Shown: in pieces, positions 47,430 to 58,580 of the stretch
Numbering within the stretch: position 1 is the first letter of the stretch
How the letters are laid out: every line of letters begins with the position of its first letter
Assembly (NCBI GenBank): GCA_020002185.1
Contig: CM034534.1
Location: 67,736,452-67,800,451, forward strand
Origin: Paraescarpia echinospica
Lineage: Eukaryota; Annelida; Polychaeta; Sabellida; Siboglinidae
DNA: 64,000 bases
Direction of reading: 5' to 3'
Program-made: the position numbers and the translations under genes
Notes under the pieces: model-generated
What the model was told of the DNA's origin: nothing
Databases searched by the model: none
What the model saw: the letters and a program-made list of their open reading frames with translations, nothing else

Positions 47430-47745
47430 CCACCATTGTGAACACACCACAACTGTGGCTGAGAGGAAGCAGATTCGAATCCTATGCAGCGGTATCACAT
47501 TTTTGGAAAGTTCAGTTATTCTGCATTGCTTCAGTTCACTCAGCTGCATGACTGAGTACCTGGCTATAGACAGTGGTGGATATTTTTGTACGAATAGTCT
47601 TCACGCATTAATCACAGCATGGCTGAATACTTCCAAGAGAAGTCGAGATGATGTTCGATTGAACAGGTCTGCCAGGGAGTAAAGTGTAAAACGCATCGAG
47701 CAGTCCTAAAGACTGGATACTGCGCTATATAAGAATTTACATTTT
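47430..47745 (+). mobile_element. tRNA-derived SINE, plus strand
   Basis: Head with box B-like GCAGATTCGAATCCTATG (about 47467-47484). The body holds CTGGCTATAGACAGTGGTGG and AATAGTCTTCACGCATTAAT, and the tail AGCAGTCCTAAAGACTGGAT then ACTGCGCTATATAAGAA. It shares body and tail with the minus-strand copy at 12036-12365. The 141-codon open frame across it is not a gene. Confidence 0.75.
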
Positions 47746-48039
47746 TTTACGTATAATTATCTTATTTGTTAAACAATATGGATGCCAAGACACCACATTT
47801 TGGTATTTATAAAATATAACACAACACAATAATTAAATACCGAGTATAAAATATTGTTCTATGATCAATCACTTTTATTACAACAAAGTAACTCGATATA
47901 CTATGAAGATTCCTTCACATAAAACAATTTGGCATGCTTGCATACCTAAACGTATTTAGTGCAGGAAACATCAAAGAATATTGAGAGCAGGCATGGTAAA
48001 CTAACTTTGAAAATTATTTAAAATACATCAACTCATATA

Positions 48040-48215
48040 TTTTCCAGTTAAATTAATTAATATCATACATTTATCAGGTCAATTAAATTAAATTAACCTC
48101 CCAAAGTTTTTCAATAAAATAAAATTAACAAATAACTTTCATTTAATTAACATTCCATTTAAACTAACTTCAATTAAATTAGAAATCAACTTGAACTCAC
48201 CTAACGATTAATTTT
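48040..48215. repeat. TTAA-rich dispersed repeat, copy 2
   Basis: Shares TCAGGTCAATTAAATTAAAT then TAACCTC with the copy at 32695-32890, and is similarly rich in AATTAA. No coding capacity. Confidence 0.6.
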
Positions 48216-48739
48216 AAGACAAAAAGAACACATTATCCGCTAAAGAGGCTAACTGGAACTAATGTCTGTAATAGGCCAAGCAAGCTAATAAAGCACAATG
48301 ACATTGTACAAACTTATCTAAAACTTGAAAGTACAATATGAGAATTTAAGTTAAATAGTGTATAGCTGGATTGTGTTCACTTTCACATTTTAACCCAGCC
48401 CTGAAGTGCCTTATCACCCACTGGACATTCACAGTTCACCCAGCTCAGTCACTGACTGTCCCTGGCTGGAGATTTGAGATTGTGCAAACAATTGCCTGAA
48501 CCTAACTAATTGCTTTAATGTCAGTTGGGTCACTGGCTGCTACTAGTGTGCACTTAGAATTTACATCTAATGACAACAGGCCTGTGAAAACCACCTGAGG
48601 CATAACATTGACTTAGAATCAAGCTTGCACATTATGCATGTGGGTAGTTTTCATCTTACAGCTTGAACCTGGAGCACCAAACGTTTAGGAATTAATATAC
48701 GACCCCCACAATAGGGTCGTTTCAAGATACTCCATATAT
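48216..48739. other. Spacer
   Basis: No gene or recognised repeat in this stretch. Confidence 0.35.
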
Positions 48740-49830
48740 TTATATATGGGAGACATCACCAGTACATATCATGTATTTAGATTTTCAGAAAGCTTTCGAC
48801 AAAGTGCCACATCAACGATTACTACTTAAACTATAGGTCCATGGCATAGGAAATGGTATAATTAACTGGATAAAAAAATGGCTGATTGACAGAAGACAAC
48901 GGATAGTAGTTGATGGGGAGGCTTCAAACTGGAAATCAGTTTTGAGTGGGGTACCACTGGAATCAGTACTGGGACCTATTTTATTCTTAATATATATCAA
49001 CGATTTGGACGATGATATAACAAGAAAGGTGTTGAAATTTTCAGATGATACAAAAGTGTTCAGAAGGATTAAACGTTATGTAGATAGACAGCATTTACAA
49101 GATGATCTTGACAGGTTGATCAAATGGTTTGAAAAGGGGCAAATGAGGTTAAATTTTTTGAAATGTATATGCCTCCGCACAGGACATGGGAACGAAGATG
49201 TACAATATAAATGGGGGGTACTGTATTAAGTACAACTGTAAAAGAAAAGGACTTTGGGTTAACCACTAGTGCTGAGATGAAGGTTTCTAAGTAGTGCGGA
49301 ATTGCAGCTACAAAGGGAAATAAAATCCTTGGATTAATTAATTAGGTGAAATATAGTGTATAAGGAAAAAAAAGATAAATTGTACAAAACAGTAGTTAGG
49401 CCTCAATTAGAATATTGTGTACAAGCGTGGAGGCCATATCGCAGGAAGGACATAGATATGCTAGAAACAGTACAGAGGAGAGCGATTAAAATTATACCAA
49501 AACTGAGGGATCTTAGTTATGAAATACACCTAAAATAAGATGGTTTAACACCACTAGAGTCCAGGAGATTGAGAGGAGATGAGATAGAAGTGTTTAAAAT
49601 ATTGAATGGTTATGAAAATATTGATAGAAATACTTTTTTCTCAGTTAGGAAGGATAGAAGTACTAGAGGACATGAAGTTATATTAGTAAAGGAGGAGTGT
49701 AGATTAGGTATAAGAATGTTCTACTTTTCACAAAGGACTGTAAATGAATAGAACAGATTATCTGCTGATTGTGTGGGTGTTTACTGTGTGAATATGTGTA
49801 AACATACAATCGACACACCTCAGAAGGGCA
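48740..49830 (+). mobile_element. CR1-like LINE, degraded
   Basis: Plus-strand pieces in order: YLDFQKAFDKVPHQRLLLK (RT motif A) at 48774, a TAG stop at 48834, then SGVPLESVLGPILFLIYIND (motif B, where the family has SGVPQGS), FSDDTKVF (motif C, FADD changed to FSDD), and after frameshifts KLYKTVVRPQLEYCVQAWRP, ESRRLRGDEIEVFKILNGYE and IRMFYFSQRTVNE at 49700. These are hallmarks of CR1/L2-type retrotransposons. Missing 5' end, changed catalytic motif and at least four breaks make it dead. Confidence 0.85.
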
Positions 49831-51480
49831 GGATGCAGAAGGGTTGGATAAAAAGGGTTGGGCTCTCAATAAGCCAAAAGGCTTCCTTGTCCACCTGCCA
49901 TCTAGAGTTAATTCTCTGTGTGGCAATCTTGTTAGGTGGACAATGAAGGTATGGGGTAAATCAGTTGTTTTTTCAATTGACTATATCTGATGCTTCAACT
50001 GTTGCACCATTGAAAGTCATTTTAATTAAATATCGACATAATCATACTCGCAGATGCAATGTATCGGTCAATAAGCCCATGCCAGGGGTAATTGTGCACA
50101 AAGGTTTGTGCATTTACCTGGCGGATTTGAACCACCAACAGATACTGAGACATTAGCATCTACAGGTGTACTCTTAATTTAAAATAAACAATGTTAAAAA
50201 GGAAACCACTGTTTCAAGTTTCAATTAAAAACAGACAACTTAATAAAGGCCATTTACAAAATTTGCAGATGCTGCCAAATAGTATTGTTCACTTGTTACA
50301 ATTATAAGTAAAGCTTACTACATAAATGATGGATGAAATTACCAACACAAGTTACCTATGCTGCACTGCCATAGCCTAGGACAGTAGGGGTCTAAATTCT
50401 AGTGATAAGGGCCTGAGCAAACTATGTAGAGAATGTCATAATTCACTTGATACAATTTAACACTACAAAGAGTACCATGTCAGTATGATACAATTAATTA
50501 GTAAATTCCTTACTGTCATGTAACAGTATTCCCACACACTGTCAATAAGCTTATGTGTGGTCAATATATATATGGTCAAATACATTGGTATTTAGGTTGG
50601 TGTACATTTTAGTGGTAGGCCCCTAGGCTAAGCCTATACATTTTTAGGTAAAACGATTGTTTAATAGCGTTAATAATTTCAGCTGAAAGAATATTCACAA
50701 AATAGAATTCACAATTAACTAATTTCAAGTAGTGACATACTAGCAGTACATTTGGTCATATAAGACTGAAGCCATTTTACATCTTAGGTTGAGTGCAATT
50801 TTTATTAATATTTGCCAAAAAATAACCACCAACCTGTAATGACTGCCATGGGTGTCTGTTTTGTCAAAGGAATATTTATTTATGCTTCAGGAAATCAAGA
50901 GGTACAACCCACAGAAAGATAAGAATAATAACCATTCTAGGTAATAAACAGTGGGCCTGCAGAGCAGCTGTATTAATAGCCACGTCATTGGCATTGCGTC
51001 CAGCCATCGTTTCGTAATTATACTTTTGTCAAAAACACAGGCCCCTATTCTGACACCTATATCATTTAAGAAACCCATATTAATATACTGGGTTATGGCA
51101 TAGTATACTAAACGCTAGGCTACAGACTATTAGCCTGGCCCTGGGGCTGGACTGTCTACTCACCGTCTACTTGATATTTGCCATGCTGCGTAGCTTTCAA
51201 AATAGCATTGCGCATTCGCTTTTCACACACCAAGTGCTTTTTGTGACTAGGTAATGCCTTATGCAAGTCATGTACCGTCGGTACTCATCTCCTATTTTGT
51301 CCCGCTGCATCACAGGTATTTTCTCAACAAAAGATATGTGAACTAGTTGATACTAACTAATGTGCCAGTAGACAGTGGTCACGCGCAGATGTACGATCCT
51401 GTTCAGCAACGTAGGGGGCAAATAGGTCGGTGGAGTAACGGTCGCTACAGCAAACGAAAAATGATTAATTGTATATCTCA
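49831..51480. other. AT-rich DNA inside the 45-52 kb interval
   Basis: No gene is supported. Short open frames at 49965-50156 and 50887-51078 carry no recognised motif. Confidence 0.35.
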
Positions 51481-51502
51481 GTCACCGAGTGCATCGAGCA
51501 AG

Positions 51503-51618
51503 GGTCAAAGTTGATCGGTCACCTGAGGTCACGTTGCTCACAGCGATGTAACTCAGTCGCCGCATACTTCTGGCACGGGGTCAAAGTTGATCGGTCACCT
51601 GAGGTCACGTTGCTCACA
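51503..51618. repeat. 76-bp tandem duplication with GGTCA sites
   Basis: The about 40-base phrase starting GGTCAAAGTTGATCGGTCAC occurs at 51503 and 51579, identical in both. Each copy includes GGTCACCTGAGGTCA, direct repeats of a nuclear-receptor-like half site. Any function is speculative. Confidence 0.75.
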
Positions 51619-51650
51619 GTTGGTCGATTTTGATATACTGCGCTTGCGCG

Positions 51651-51723
51651 AGCATGCGCAATACGCAAAACGGAACCGGAACTTACTCTCAGACCGGAAC
51701 CTCCATCGAGACCAGTACACCGG
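51651..51723 (-). repeat. Inverted partner of the 44.78-kb terminal repeat
   Basis: Reverse complement of 44778-44850 with few differences (CCGGTGTACTGGTCTCGATGG against CCGGTGTACTGGTCTGGAAGG at the outer end). It closes a 6.9-kb interval. Confidence 0.8.
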
Positions 51724-52285
51724 CAAGCACGTCACGACGCGACGATTTGTTCGCAATGAATTGTTGCAGACAACTAAAACCAGTGGTCATACACGTCACA
51801 ACGCGACTCACGGCGCGGCTGGCGGCTACGACGATGTATGCACTCCTGCTACAAATGCTGCCACTGTCCAGCGGAATCGTGCGTAACTACTCATAAATGG
51901 TCGCGATTACAGTATTCTTTTGATGTTGCATCGTGTAATCAGCGCCTCTCCTGCAACCCATTTGTTAGTTCCTCTTCTAGATCATGATGCCAAGCGGTGC
52001 TTGCAACTTGCGCCTTTTTATTCGTTGTTTTAAGACACTGTCCCATTCGCTTCAGGTACGATAGGTCCCGGGTTTATATCCCGGATGAGCCCGTATTTTA
52101 TTTGTACTAATAACTAATTCTTACGCTTTTTAACGCGATTCGCCGGCGACTATTTGTCAGTGACGAATTGTCGTTTCCGACATACACGTCACAACGCAAT
52201 TATTTGTTTGCAACTATTTGTTTTTAAAATCAAGCATATCTAAATGCTCAGGCCTTTGTGAATGAAGACCTAACGAAGCGCAGGG
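51724..52285. other. Spacer with tRNA-arm-like relic
   Basis: Similar phrases at 51795 (TACACGTCACAACGCGA) and 52182 (TACACGTCACAACGCAA) suggest a repeat. GGTCCCGGGTTTATATCCCG at about 52060-52079 resembles a degraded tRNA T-arm/box B. No gene. Confidence 0.4.
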
Positions 52286-53475
52286 CTACGCTGGCTTATA
52301 AATAAATAAATAATAAATAAAATCTTTATTGTCGCACATTAAAATGACAATTGTACAGTATTTTTTAAATACATAAATTTCCGTAATGATATGGTCTTCA
52401 TCATCGTCGTCTGAAATATTGCAAGTCTTAAGACCATTCCTGGTGTCTAACAATTCCGATAATACGTTCACGCTCGATATTGTTACGTTGGACAAACCAG
52501 CCTTCGTACATTGTATCACATTCACTTAAGATATAACGGTAGTTTGAGCTACAATTTGACCATGGATTTGCAATGGACAACTTAGCAACACTGCTTATAA
52601 TCGGTGAATTGTGGTTCATAGCTTTATGAATGAATTTGGAGAACCTTTGATTTAAGATTACCAATAATGGCAAATTATCCGATAACAATGCGATAACATC
52701 ACCGTGTGTAAGTGGTGCTAGCCCCCACAACTTTCTAAGCGATTTTCGCCTTGCAGTGCAAATAGTGCCAACACTCTTACTCTGAAGATCCCACAGTGGG
52801 GCTCCATAATAAGAGCAGCAATATTGTTTAAATAAATTGCACTTTACATTCGTCTTAATATGACCGAAATCGGCCATGAACATATTATACCCTCTCCAGA
52901 ATTTGGCAGTGGCATCGACGACTAGACTATCCTTTTTAACAACGGATATATGATGGCCCAAATGTACAGCATCTTTGGAATTGTCCAACTCGGTATCATT
53001 AAAAAACACAGTTTTGTTATCGGGTTTACAGCTACGACCTCTAAAAATCAAATATATACTCTTAGTACCGTTAAAATTTACACAGTATTCGTCTGCATAG
53101 TTTTCGCATATATCGATTAAAACCTTGAGCCCCTTGTGAGTGTTAGCAAAGTGCGATCATCTGCGTATCCGACGCAACCCGTATAGTGGTTGCCCATGTG
53201 GCATCCCACTCCACTCTTTTCTAACTTTCCAAACAATCCACCCATGTATATGAAGAAAAGAATAGGTGAAAGGATTGCTCCCTGTTTGACTCCGTTACAT
53301 GCGGTAAACTGGGATGACATACTAGAGCCCCATCATACTTGAAGTTTTTGTTTAGTATACATATACAACAGCAGTCTTATTACCAGAGGTGATACCTTAT
53401 GTTTTAGAAGTACTCTAAAAAGCTTACAATAACTTAACCCTGTCGAATGCTTTGCTGGCATCTAACATGCATAGG
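52286..53475 (-). mobile_element. Older LINE, 3' half
   Basis: The minus strand reads NGVKQGAILSPILFFIYMGG, then GYADDRTLLTL (motif C, YADD), then after a short break FRGRSCKPDNKTVFFND, LGHHISVVKKDS, LFKQYCCSYYGAPLWDL and RRKSLRKLWGLAPLTHGDV, a complete thumb and C-terminus. It ends near 52286 in a TAAA-type tail. The RT motif A (DASKAFDR) is just before the break at about 53475. The 5' half of the same element is at 55600-56870; 2.1 kb of foreign DNA separates them. Confidence 0.8.
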
Positions 53476-53488
53476 TGTCAACATCAGA

Positions 53489-53760
53489 TCACGAAAAATT
53501 GGGAAAGTGCGCGAAAACCAATTCTAAAGGAAACGACATTTGCGCAATAAAAATAGCACTAGTAATCACACAATAAAAGTGGCCGATCCCAAAATGGGTG
53601 TTGCAGGAAACACAAAACGCCATTGCTGTCACTTCGCTACTGACTCGTATACTGGGAAACGCCCGCACCCATTCTTGATTGAACACGCAGCCTCCACCGC
53701 TCAGTTTTCGTCTCTTAGCAATCTCGACACACTCCTCCCCACTCAGCCGCTTCGCCATCT
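53489..53760 (-). pseudogene. BED-finger-like N-terminus of a hAT-type transposase
   Basis: The minus-strand frame begins MAKRLSGEECVEIAKRRK, then FNQEWVRAFPSIR and FCVSCNTHFGIGH. The pattern (F/Y-x-x-x-W-x-x-x-F-P then C-x-x-C-x-x-x-F-x-I-x-H) resembles the BED-like finger that opens many hAT transposases and host proteins derived from them. The frame then departs from the family immediately after FGIGH, so the second Cys/His pair is missing. No catalytic domain is found nearby. The upstream flank at 53800-53820 is CpG-rich (GTGCTCGCGCGCGCGGG), possibly its old promoter. Confidence 0.4.
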
Positions 53761-53856
53761 TGAATTAAGTTTCCACCAACCGCCGATAGCAAAGTCACGT
53801 GCTCGCGCGCGCGGGAAAAACGTTCGTTCGCGACCACAGATACTTTCATACAACTA

Positions 53857-55427
53857 GCTTACCTTACCTTACCTATCCTCTTCGGGCCTTGTGGCCCATA
53901 AGGTTGCTGTGCGACTCCGCCACCTCGCCCTGTCAACGGCTATGTGTCTGGCTTTGCTCCAAGTTGCCCAGCCCAGTTGCTTCCGTTCTTTTTCCACTGT
54001 GGTTCTCCACGTTGTTTTTGGTCGACCAACTTTTCTTGTTCCTTCCGGCGTCCATGTCAGTGCTGTCAGGCAGTGGTTTTGGTCCTTCTTTCTCAGCACA
54101 TGCCCGATCCAATTCCACCTTCTTCTCTGTACTTCTGTGCTGATCTGATCTTCTGCTGTTATGTTCTCAATGTCTTTGTTCGAAATTATTACTGGCCATC
54201 TAATTTTTTAAATTCTTCTGAGACAGTTGAAATGAAAAATGTCAAGTTTTTTGTTGTCGCATTTGTTTACTTTCCATGTTTCACATCCATACAGTAACAC
54301 TGATTTGACCAGAGTATTGTATAATCTGAGTTTAGTTTTTAATGTGTACACATTTGAGTTCCATATCTGCTTGAGTTTCATGAATGATGTCCTTGCTTTT
54401 CGTATTCTGTTGTTAATATCGTCATCCCCTCCTCCTTGCTTGCTGACGTTTGCGCCCAGGTATGTATATTTCTCTACTTCATTCAGTTGTTGATCATCAA
54501 TCTGTATTCTGTTGTTGCATTTGCTGTTGATCCTCAGTACTTCAGTTTTCTTTTTATTGATTTTTAGGCCAGTTTTTGATGCGAATGCATTCATTTTTGT
54601 TGCCTTTGCTTGCATGTGTCTGTAACTTGATGACATAAGCGCAATGTCATCTGCGAAGTCCAAGTCTTCAAGTTTTGAAATGAATCTCCATCTTATCCCT
54701 GTGTTGTTTTCTTCAGTTGTTTTCCTCATTATCCAGTCGATTACCATCAAGAAAAGAAATCCGGACATTACGTCTCCTTGCTTAACTCCAGTTTTTACCT
54801 TGAACCACTCAGATTGTTCACCTTCATCTAACACTGCACATTCACTGTCCTCGTTCAAAATCTGGACCATTCTGATTATTTTGTATGGGATTCCATAGTT
54901 CGCCATGATTTCCCAAAGGCTCTCTTGGTGTACAGAGTCAAATGCCTTTTCGAAGTCTACAAAAGTTACATATAGCGTTGCTTGCCATTCCACTACCTGT
55001 TCTAATATGTTTCGAAGGATGAATATCTGCTCAACTGTGCTTCGTCCTCTTCTGAAACCTGCTTGTTCATCTCTCAACTTGTTGTCAACTCCATCTCTTA
55101 TTCTGTCTATTATCACTCTTCCGAACACTTTACTGGGGACAGATGTTAGAGTAATACCTCTCCAGTTTCCGCACTCTGTAAGGTTACCTTTCTTTGGTAT
55201 TTTAACAATCAGTCCTTGTTTCCACGTCTTTGGTACTTTTTCTTGTTCCCAAATTGTTTTGAATAAGCTTAGAAGCCAATTCTCTGTTGTCGCCATGTCT
55301 GCTTTCAACAATTCTGCTGTAATGTCATCTTTACCTGCAGCTTTCCCATTCTTTAGCTTCCTCAGTGCTGATCTAATCTCTGTTTTTGTTATAGAGTCTG
55401 TGCTGATTTCATCTATGATACATACAA
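53857..55427 (-). mobile_element. RTE-like LINE, RT to 3' end, one stop codon
   Basis: The minus strand is open from about 55427 to 54211. It reads ITKTEIRSALRKLKNGKAAG, then (numbering from the first Met at 55311) DEQAGFRRGRS at 81-91, motif A VDFEKAFDS at 118-126, motif B GVKQGDVMS at 175-183 and motif C FADDIALM at 219-226, then CLRRI and TAA at 54210-54208. The same frame continues without any other break as KIRWPVIISNKD, RRRWNWIGHVLRKKDQN and GRPKTTWRTT, to a natural stop at 53869. The 3' tail is (GGTAA)n at 53857-53873, typical of RTE-type elements. So one nonsense change separates it from an intact RT region. The endonuclease half is missing. It sits inside an older LINE. Confidence 0.85.
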
Positions 55428-55599
55428 CTAGCAGCGTACCATAAATAAATAAATTTTATCGACGATTTTTTCGGAGGCGAAATGTACAAAAAGCCGGACA
55501 TTTTCACAGAAAAGCGGAAAAGCGGGACCGACAATAAAAAGCGTGATTTTCCACCCAAAAGCGGTACTATTGACACTTGTGAACATGAGTGCATACACA
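55428..55599. other. Junction DNA upstream of the RTE copy
   Basis: A 170-bp stretch with no assigned family lies between the RTE 5' truncation point and the resumed older LINE. Its minus-strand reading contains SIVPLLGGKSRF, which I cannot place. It may be flanking DNA carried with the BED-type element. Confidence 0.3.
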
Positions 55600-56870
55600 T
55601 TACTGCCATTTGCATTATAATAACTGATTGTCTCCATCATAACATATGTGCAGTGAGTAGTGGACATATTTGGTTTAAATCCAAATGTTGCAAGCGCACT
55701 TTGTTCCTTAGATAGTACAACAACATCAAACAGTTTGGCAACAATGCTGCCAAGAGTAATAGCTCTACAAGTGTCGGATGTACATACTAATTGTCTCTTG
55801 TCTTTTGGTATAGGAACCATAGTTCCCACTAACATTGAGTCGGGGCTAAGACCAGGTATCAACATACTGTTAAAAAATAATATAATATATACATATAATA
55901 TGATCAGAATTGAGACCCTCTTCACCATCCGACTTACCAAGCTTCAGTCGCCGGACACCTTCGATAACCTCATCAACTGATATATCATACGCAATATTTT
56001 CTTTAATCTGCTTGTTTATCTCCGTATTTATAGCACTCATGTCATCAACAACGAAAACAAATTGTGCTATTTCTTCATTACCTACCACACCATCAATACT
56101 TGAAGGCAAGAATTTATTTCTGCCCTTTATCCGGCGTACCTCAAACCACAAGTCCCGGTTTCTATTTTCACTAATTGCTTCGGCCATCTTAGTAGTACGA
56201 ATTCTGTCCTCCTCTCTCATAATATGTCTAACAGCCCTATGATACCGAGCTCTTGTTATACGCCTCATTTCTGTAATGTCACCCTGATGAGGCTTTCCCA
56301 CTGCTTGCCACTGTAGATGCCAGAAAATAGCCTCCTGTTTCAGGTGTTCAACTTCTTTTGACCACCCAGGAAGTTTCCTTCCGCCACCAGTTGAATTAAG
56401 GTTGTTTTTAGGACAGGTGGTATGTATACATTCCGATGATTCTATGCACATATTTAATATATCATTGTATACTCTAGATAATTCGTTCTCACGTTTTTTT
56501 ACACATTACATCCTTACACAGCAAAGCCTCTTTGTCGTATTGTAACATGGAGAGTTTATACTCAAGATCACTACTGTATTGGTTAATGAGTTTCGTACTG
56601 GCTTTATGGCATGCTTGTTTGTGACATTAGTTCCTTTCGAACATGTGGTATACATTTATATCTAACCTGACTTTAAATGGTACATGGTCGGAAAACAACA
56701 AGTTGTCTGTAGCATAACATTCGAGCACATTCTGTCCTAATTTGGCCATGTTTAAAAAAATGATCAATGTTGGAGGTAAAACCGTTTGGACTTATATAAG
56801 TATATGGCACTTGCGCATCTGGGGCATCTATACATACCGTAAGATAAACATCCAAAATATAATTCCTTAA
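55600..56870 (-). mobile_element. Older LINE, 5' half (endonuclease tail and RT start)
   Basis: On the minus strand: YISPNGFTSNIDHFF (end of the endonuclease domain, 56780-56740), then from 56451 a 193-codon frame with LPGWSKEVEHLKQEAIFWH, RARYHRAVRHIMREEDRI and FLPSSIDGV, and then ISVDEVIEGVRRLKLGKSDG, then after a break MVGTMVPIPKDKRQ and FGFKPNMSTTHCTYVM. This is the linker and N-terminal RT of a CR1/jockey-like element. It continues in the 3' half at 53475-52286. Endonuclease beyond 56870 is lost. Confidence 0.75.
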
Positions 56871-56874
56871 TATC

Positions 56875-57370
56875 GATGTTGGTCACACCATGGTATTATG
56901 TTTTAGTCTGGTACTGGGTTTTTTCATTAATAATATGCATCATATGCTATCGGATATCATTATCTCACTATTATGCTCCTGTCGCCAAATTGATGCAATT
57001 TACTAGTTACCGCTGTTATGAATTTGATGTTGGTCACACCATGGTATTATGTTTTACTCTAATTCTGTTTTCTTCTCATTAATAATATGTGTCGTATGCT
57101 ATCGGAGATCTTTATCTCATTAATATGTTGTTTAAAACCTTAACTAAATTAATGCAATTTCTTTTACCGCTGTTGTGATTACGATGTTGGCCACGCTATG
57201 GTATTATAGTTTATCCTATTATTTTGTCTTCTCTCGTTAATAATATGTATCATATGCAATCGGAGATCATTATCTCATTATTATGCTGTTTAATTAACTT
57301 AATTAATGTTTAATCCACGTTAATAATTTGACACAGGACTAATCATGGCATTATGTTTATTTTTCTTCTA
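56875..57370. repeat. About 150-bp tandem repeat, 3.3 copies
   Basis: Anchor GATGTTGGTCACACCATGG falls at 56875 and 57025, with a diverged copy at 57183 (GATGTTGGCCACGCTATGG) and a relic near 57327. Each unit also contains TTAATAATATG and ATCGGAGATC-type phrases. Confidence 0.85.
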
Positions 57371-57385
57371 TTATTATTATTATTA

Positions 57386-58479
57386 TCACACATGATTAGC
57401 TGTGATAGAATACCCCTCTCTGAACCCTGCCTGTTCTTCACCTATTACATTCGCTTCGTTTAGGTATGTGGTCAGTCTCGCGTTAATGTAGGCTGTAAAC
57501 AACTTGCCTTTACAGCTTAATAGTGTAATGCCCCGATAGGTGTCTGGGTCATCTATTGACCCCTTCTTTTTGTATATAGGCTTAATGATCCCAATACACC
57601 AATATGTTGGCACAATGCCAGAAATAGTACTAAGTTAAACATCTTAACAGTAACTGTAATTAGTTCTGTGGGGCTGTTTAGGGCCACCAAAAATGCTAAA
57701 TTGTCCTAGTATTTCCCTACTGCACTGGGCAGCTGTATGCTTGTGCATTAGATTTGCTTCGGCCACTGATGTATATTGATACCTGGATAGTGAAAGACCT
57801 TTCTCTGATCACTGGGCTGGCTGAGTGGAGTGGAAGTAGATAAGTTCATCTGCTACTGTCCATCTTGACCGAGATCATTAATGGCCAGTCCTTTTGCTGA
57901 ATTATCACAAATTGGCTGTGTTTCTGGTCATTTTACATGAATAACCAGAGAAAATGTCAATTAGGTTATTCACCTATTACATTCACTTCGTTTAGGCATG
58001 TGGTCAGTCTCGCGTTAATGCCTATGCAGCTTAATAGTGTAATGCCACGATACATGTAGTTGTCTGGATCATCTATTGACCCCTGCTTTTTGTATACAGG
58101 CTTAATGATCCCAATACATATAATAGAACCAGGTTAAACATCTTAATATTAATTATAATGAGTTCTGTGTGGCTGTTTTTAAGTATTCATTTATAACATT
58201 ATCAATATCACATGCCTTTTTATTTTTTATTTTTTTTATTTGCATTAGTACCTCATCTTGCGTGAATGGTCTGTTTATGTGTTCGTTTGACTGGGAAATC
58301 TTTTTTGGATCAAAAAGTATCTCACTAGCTGCAGTTTCACTTTCACGTTTTTCACCGAGTTTTTCAAAGTGGTTCATAAACTTATCCAGTGAAATATTTC
58401 CACATTTTTCACTGCTGTTACTTGCTTTATTAAGTATATCCCAATATTCTGCAGGCTTGCTATGTTTTAGGTTACGCAA
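57386..58479 (-). mobile_element. LINE RT fragments, partly duplicated
   Basis: The 58479-58153 frame reads SKPAEYWDILNKASNSSEK, then PFTQDEVLMQIKKIKNKKA and CDIDNVINEYLK, the linker to RT. The frame at 57613-57386 reads CIGIIKPIYKKKGSIDDPDT, then YRGITLLSCKGKLFTAYIN and YLNEANVIGEEQAGFREGYS, RT motifs 1-2a. Between them (57690-57960) lies E-type DNA. The segment 57965-58180 repeats part of the RT in a second, more diverged copy. It is the same family as the RT inside E element 3. Confidence 0.75.
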
Positions 58480-58580
58480 GTTTTATGTAACTGTTTATGG
58501 TAGCATTTTGATGTTTGTTTTATAAAGCATTTATACACCCTAGCCAATTATCTTAACTCTGCTTTAGTTTCATAATTTTT

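Noticed and set aside
53540..55444. Plus-strand frames of 84-179 codons
   Set aside because: Antisense to the RTE-like RT and the BED-like fragment.
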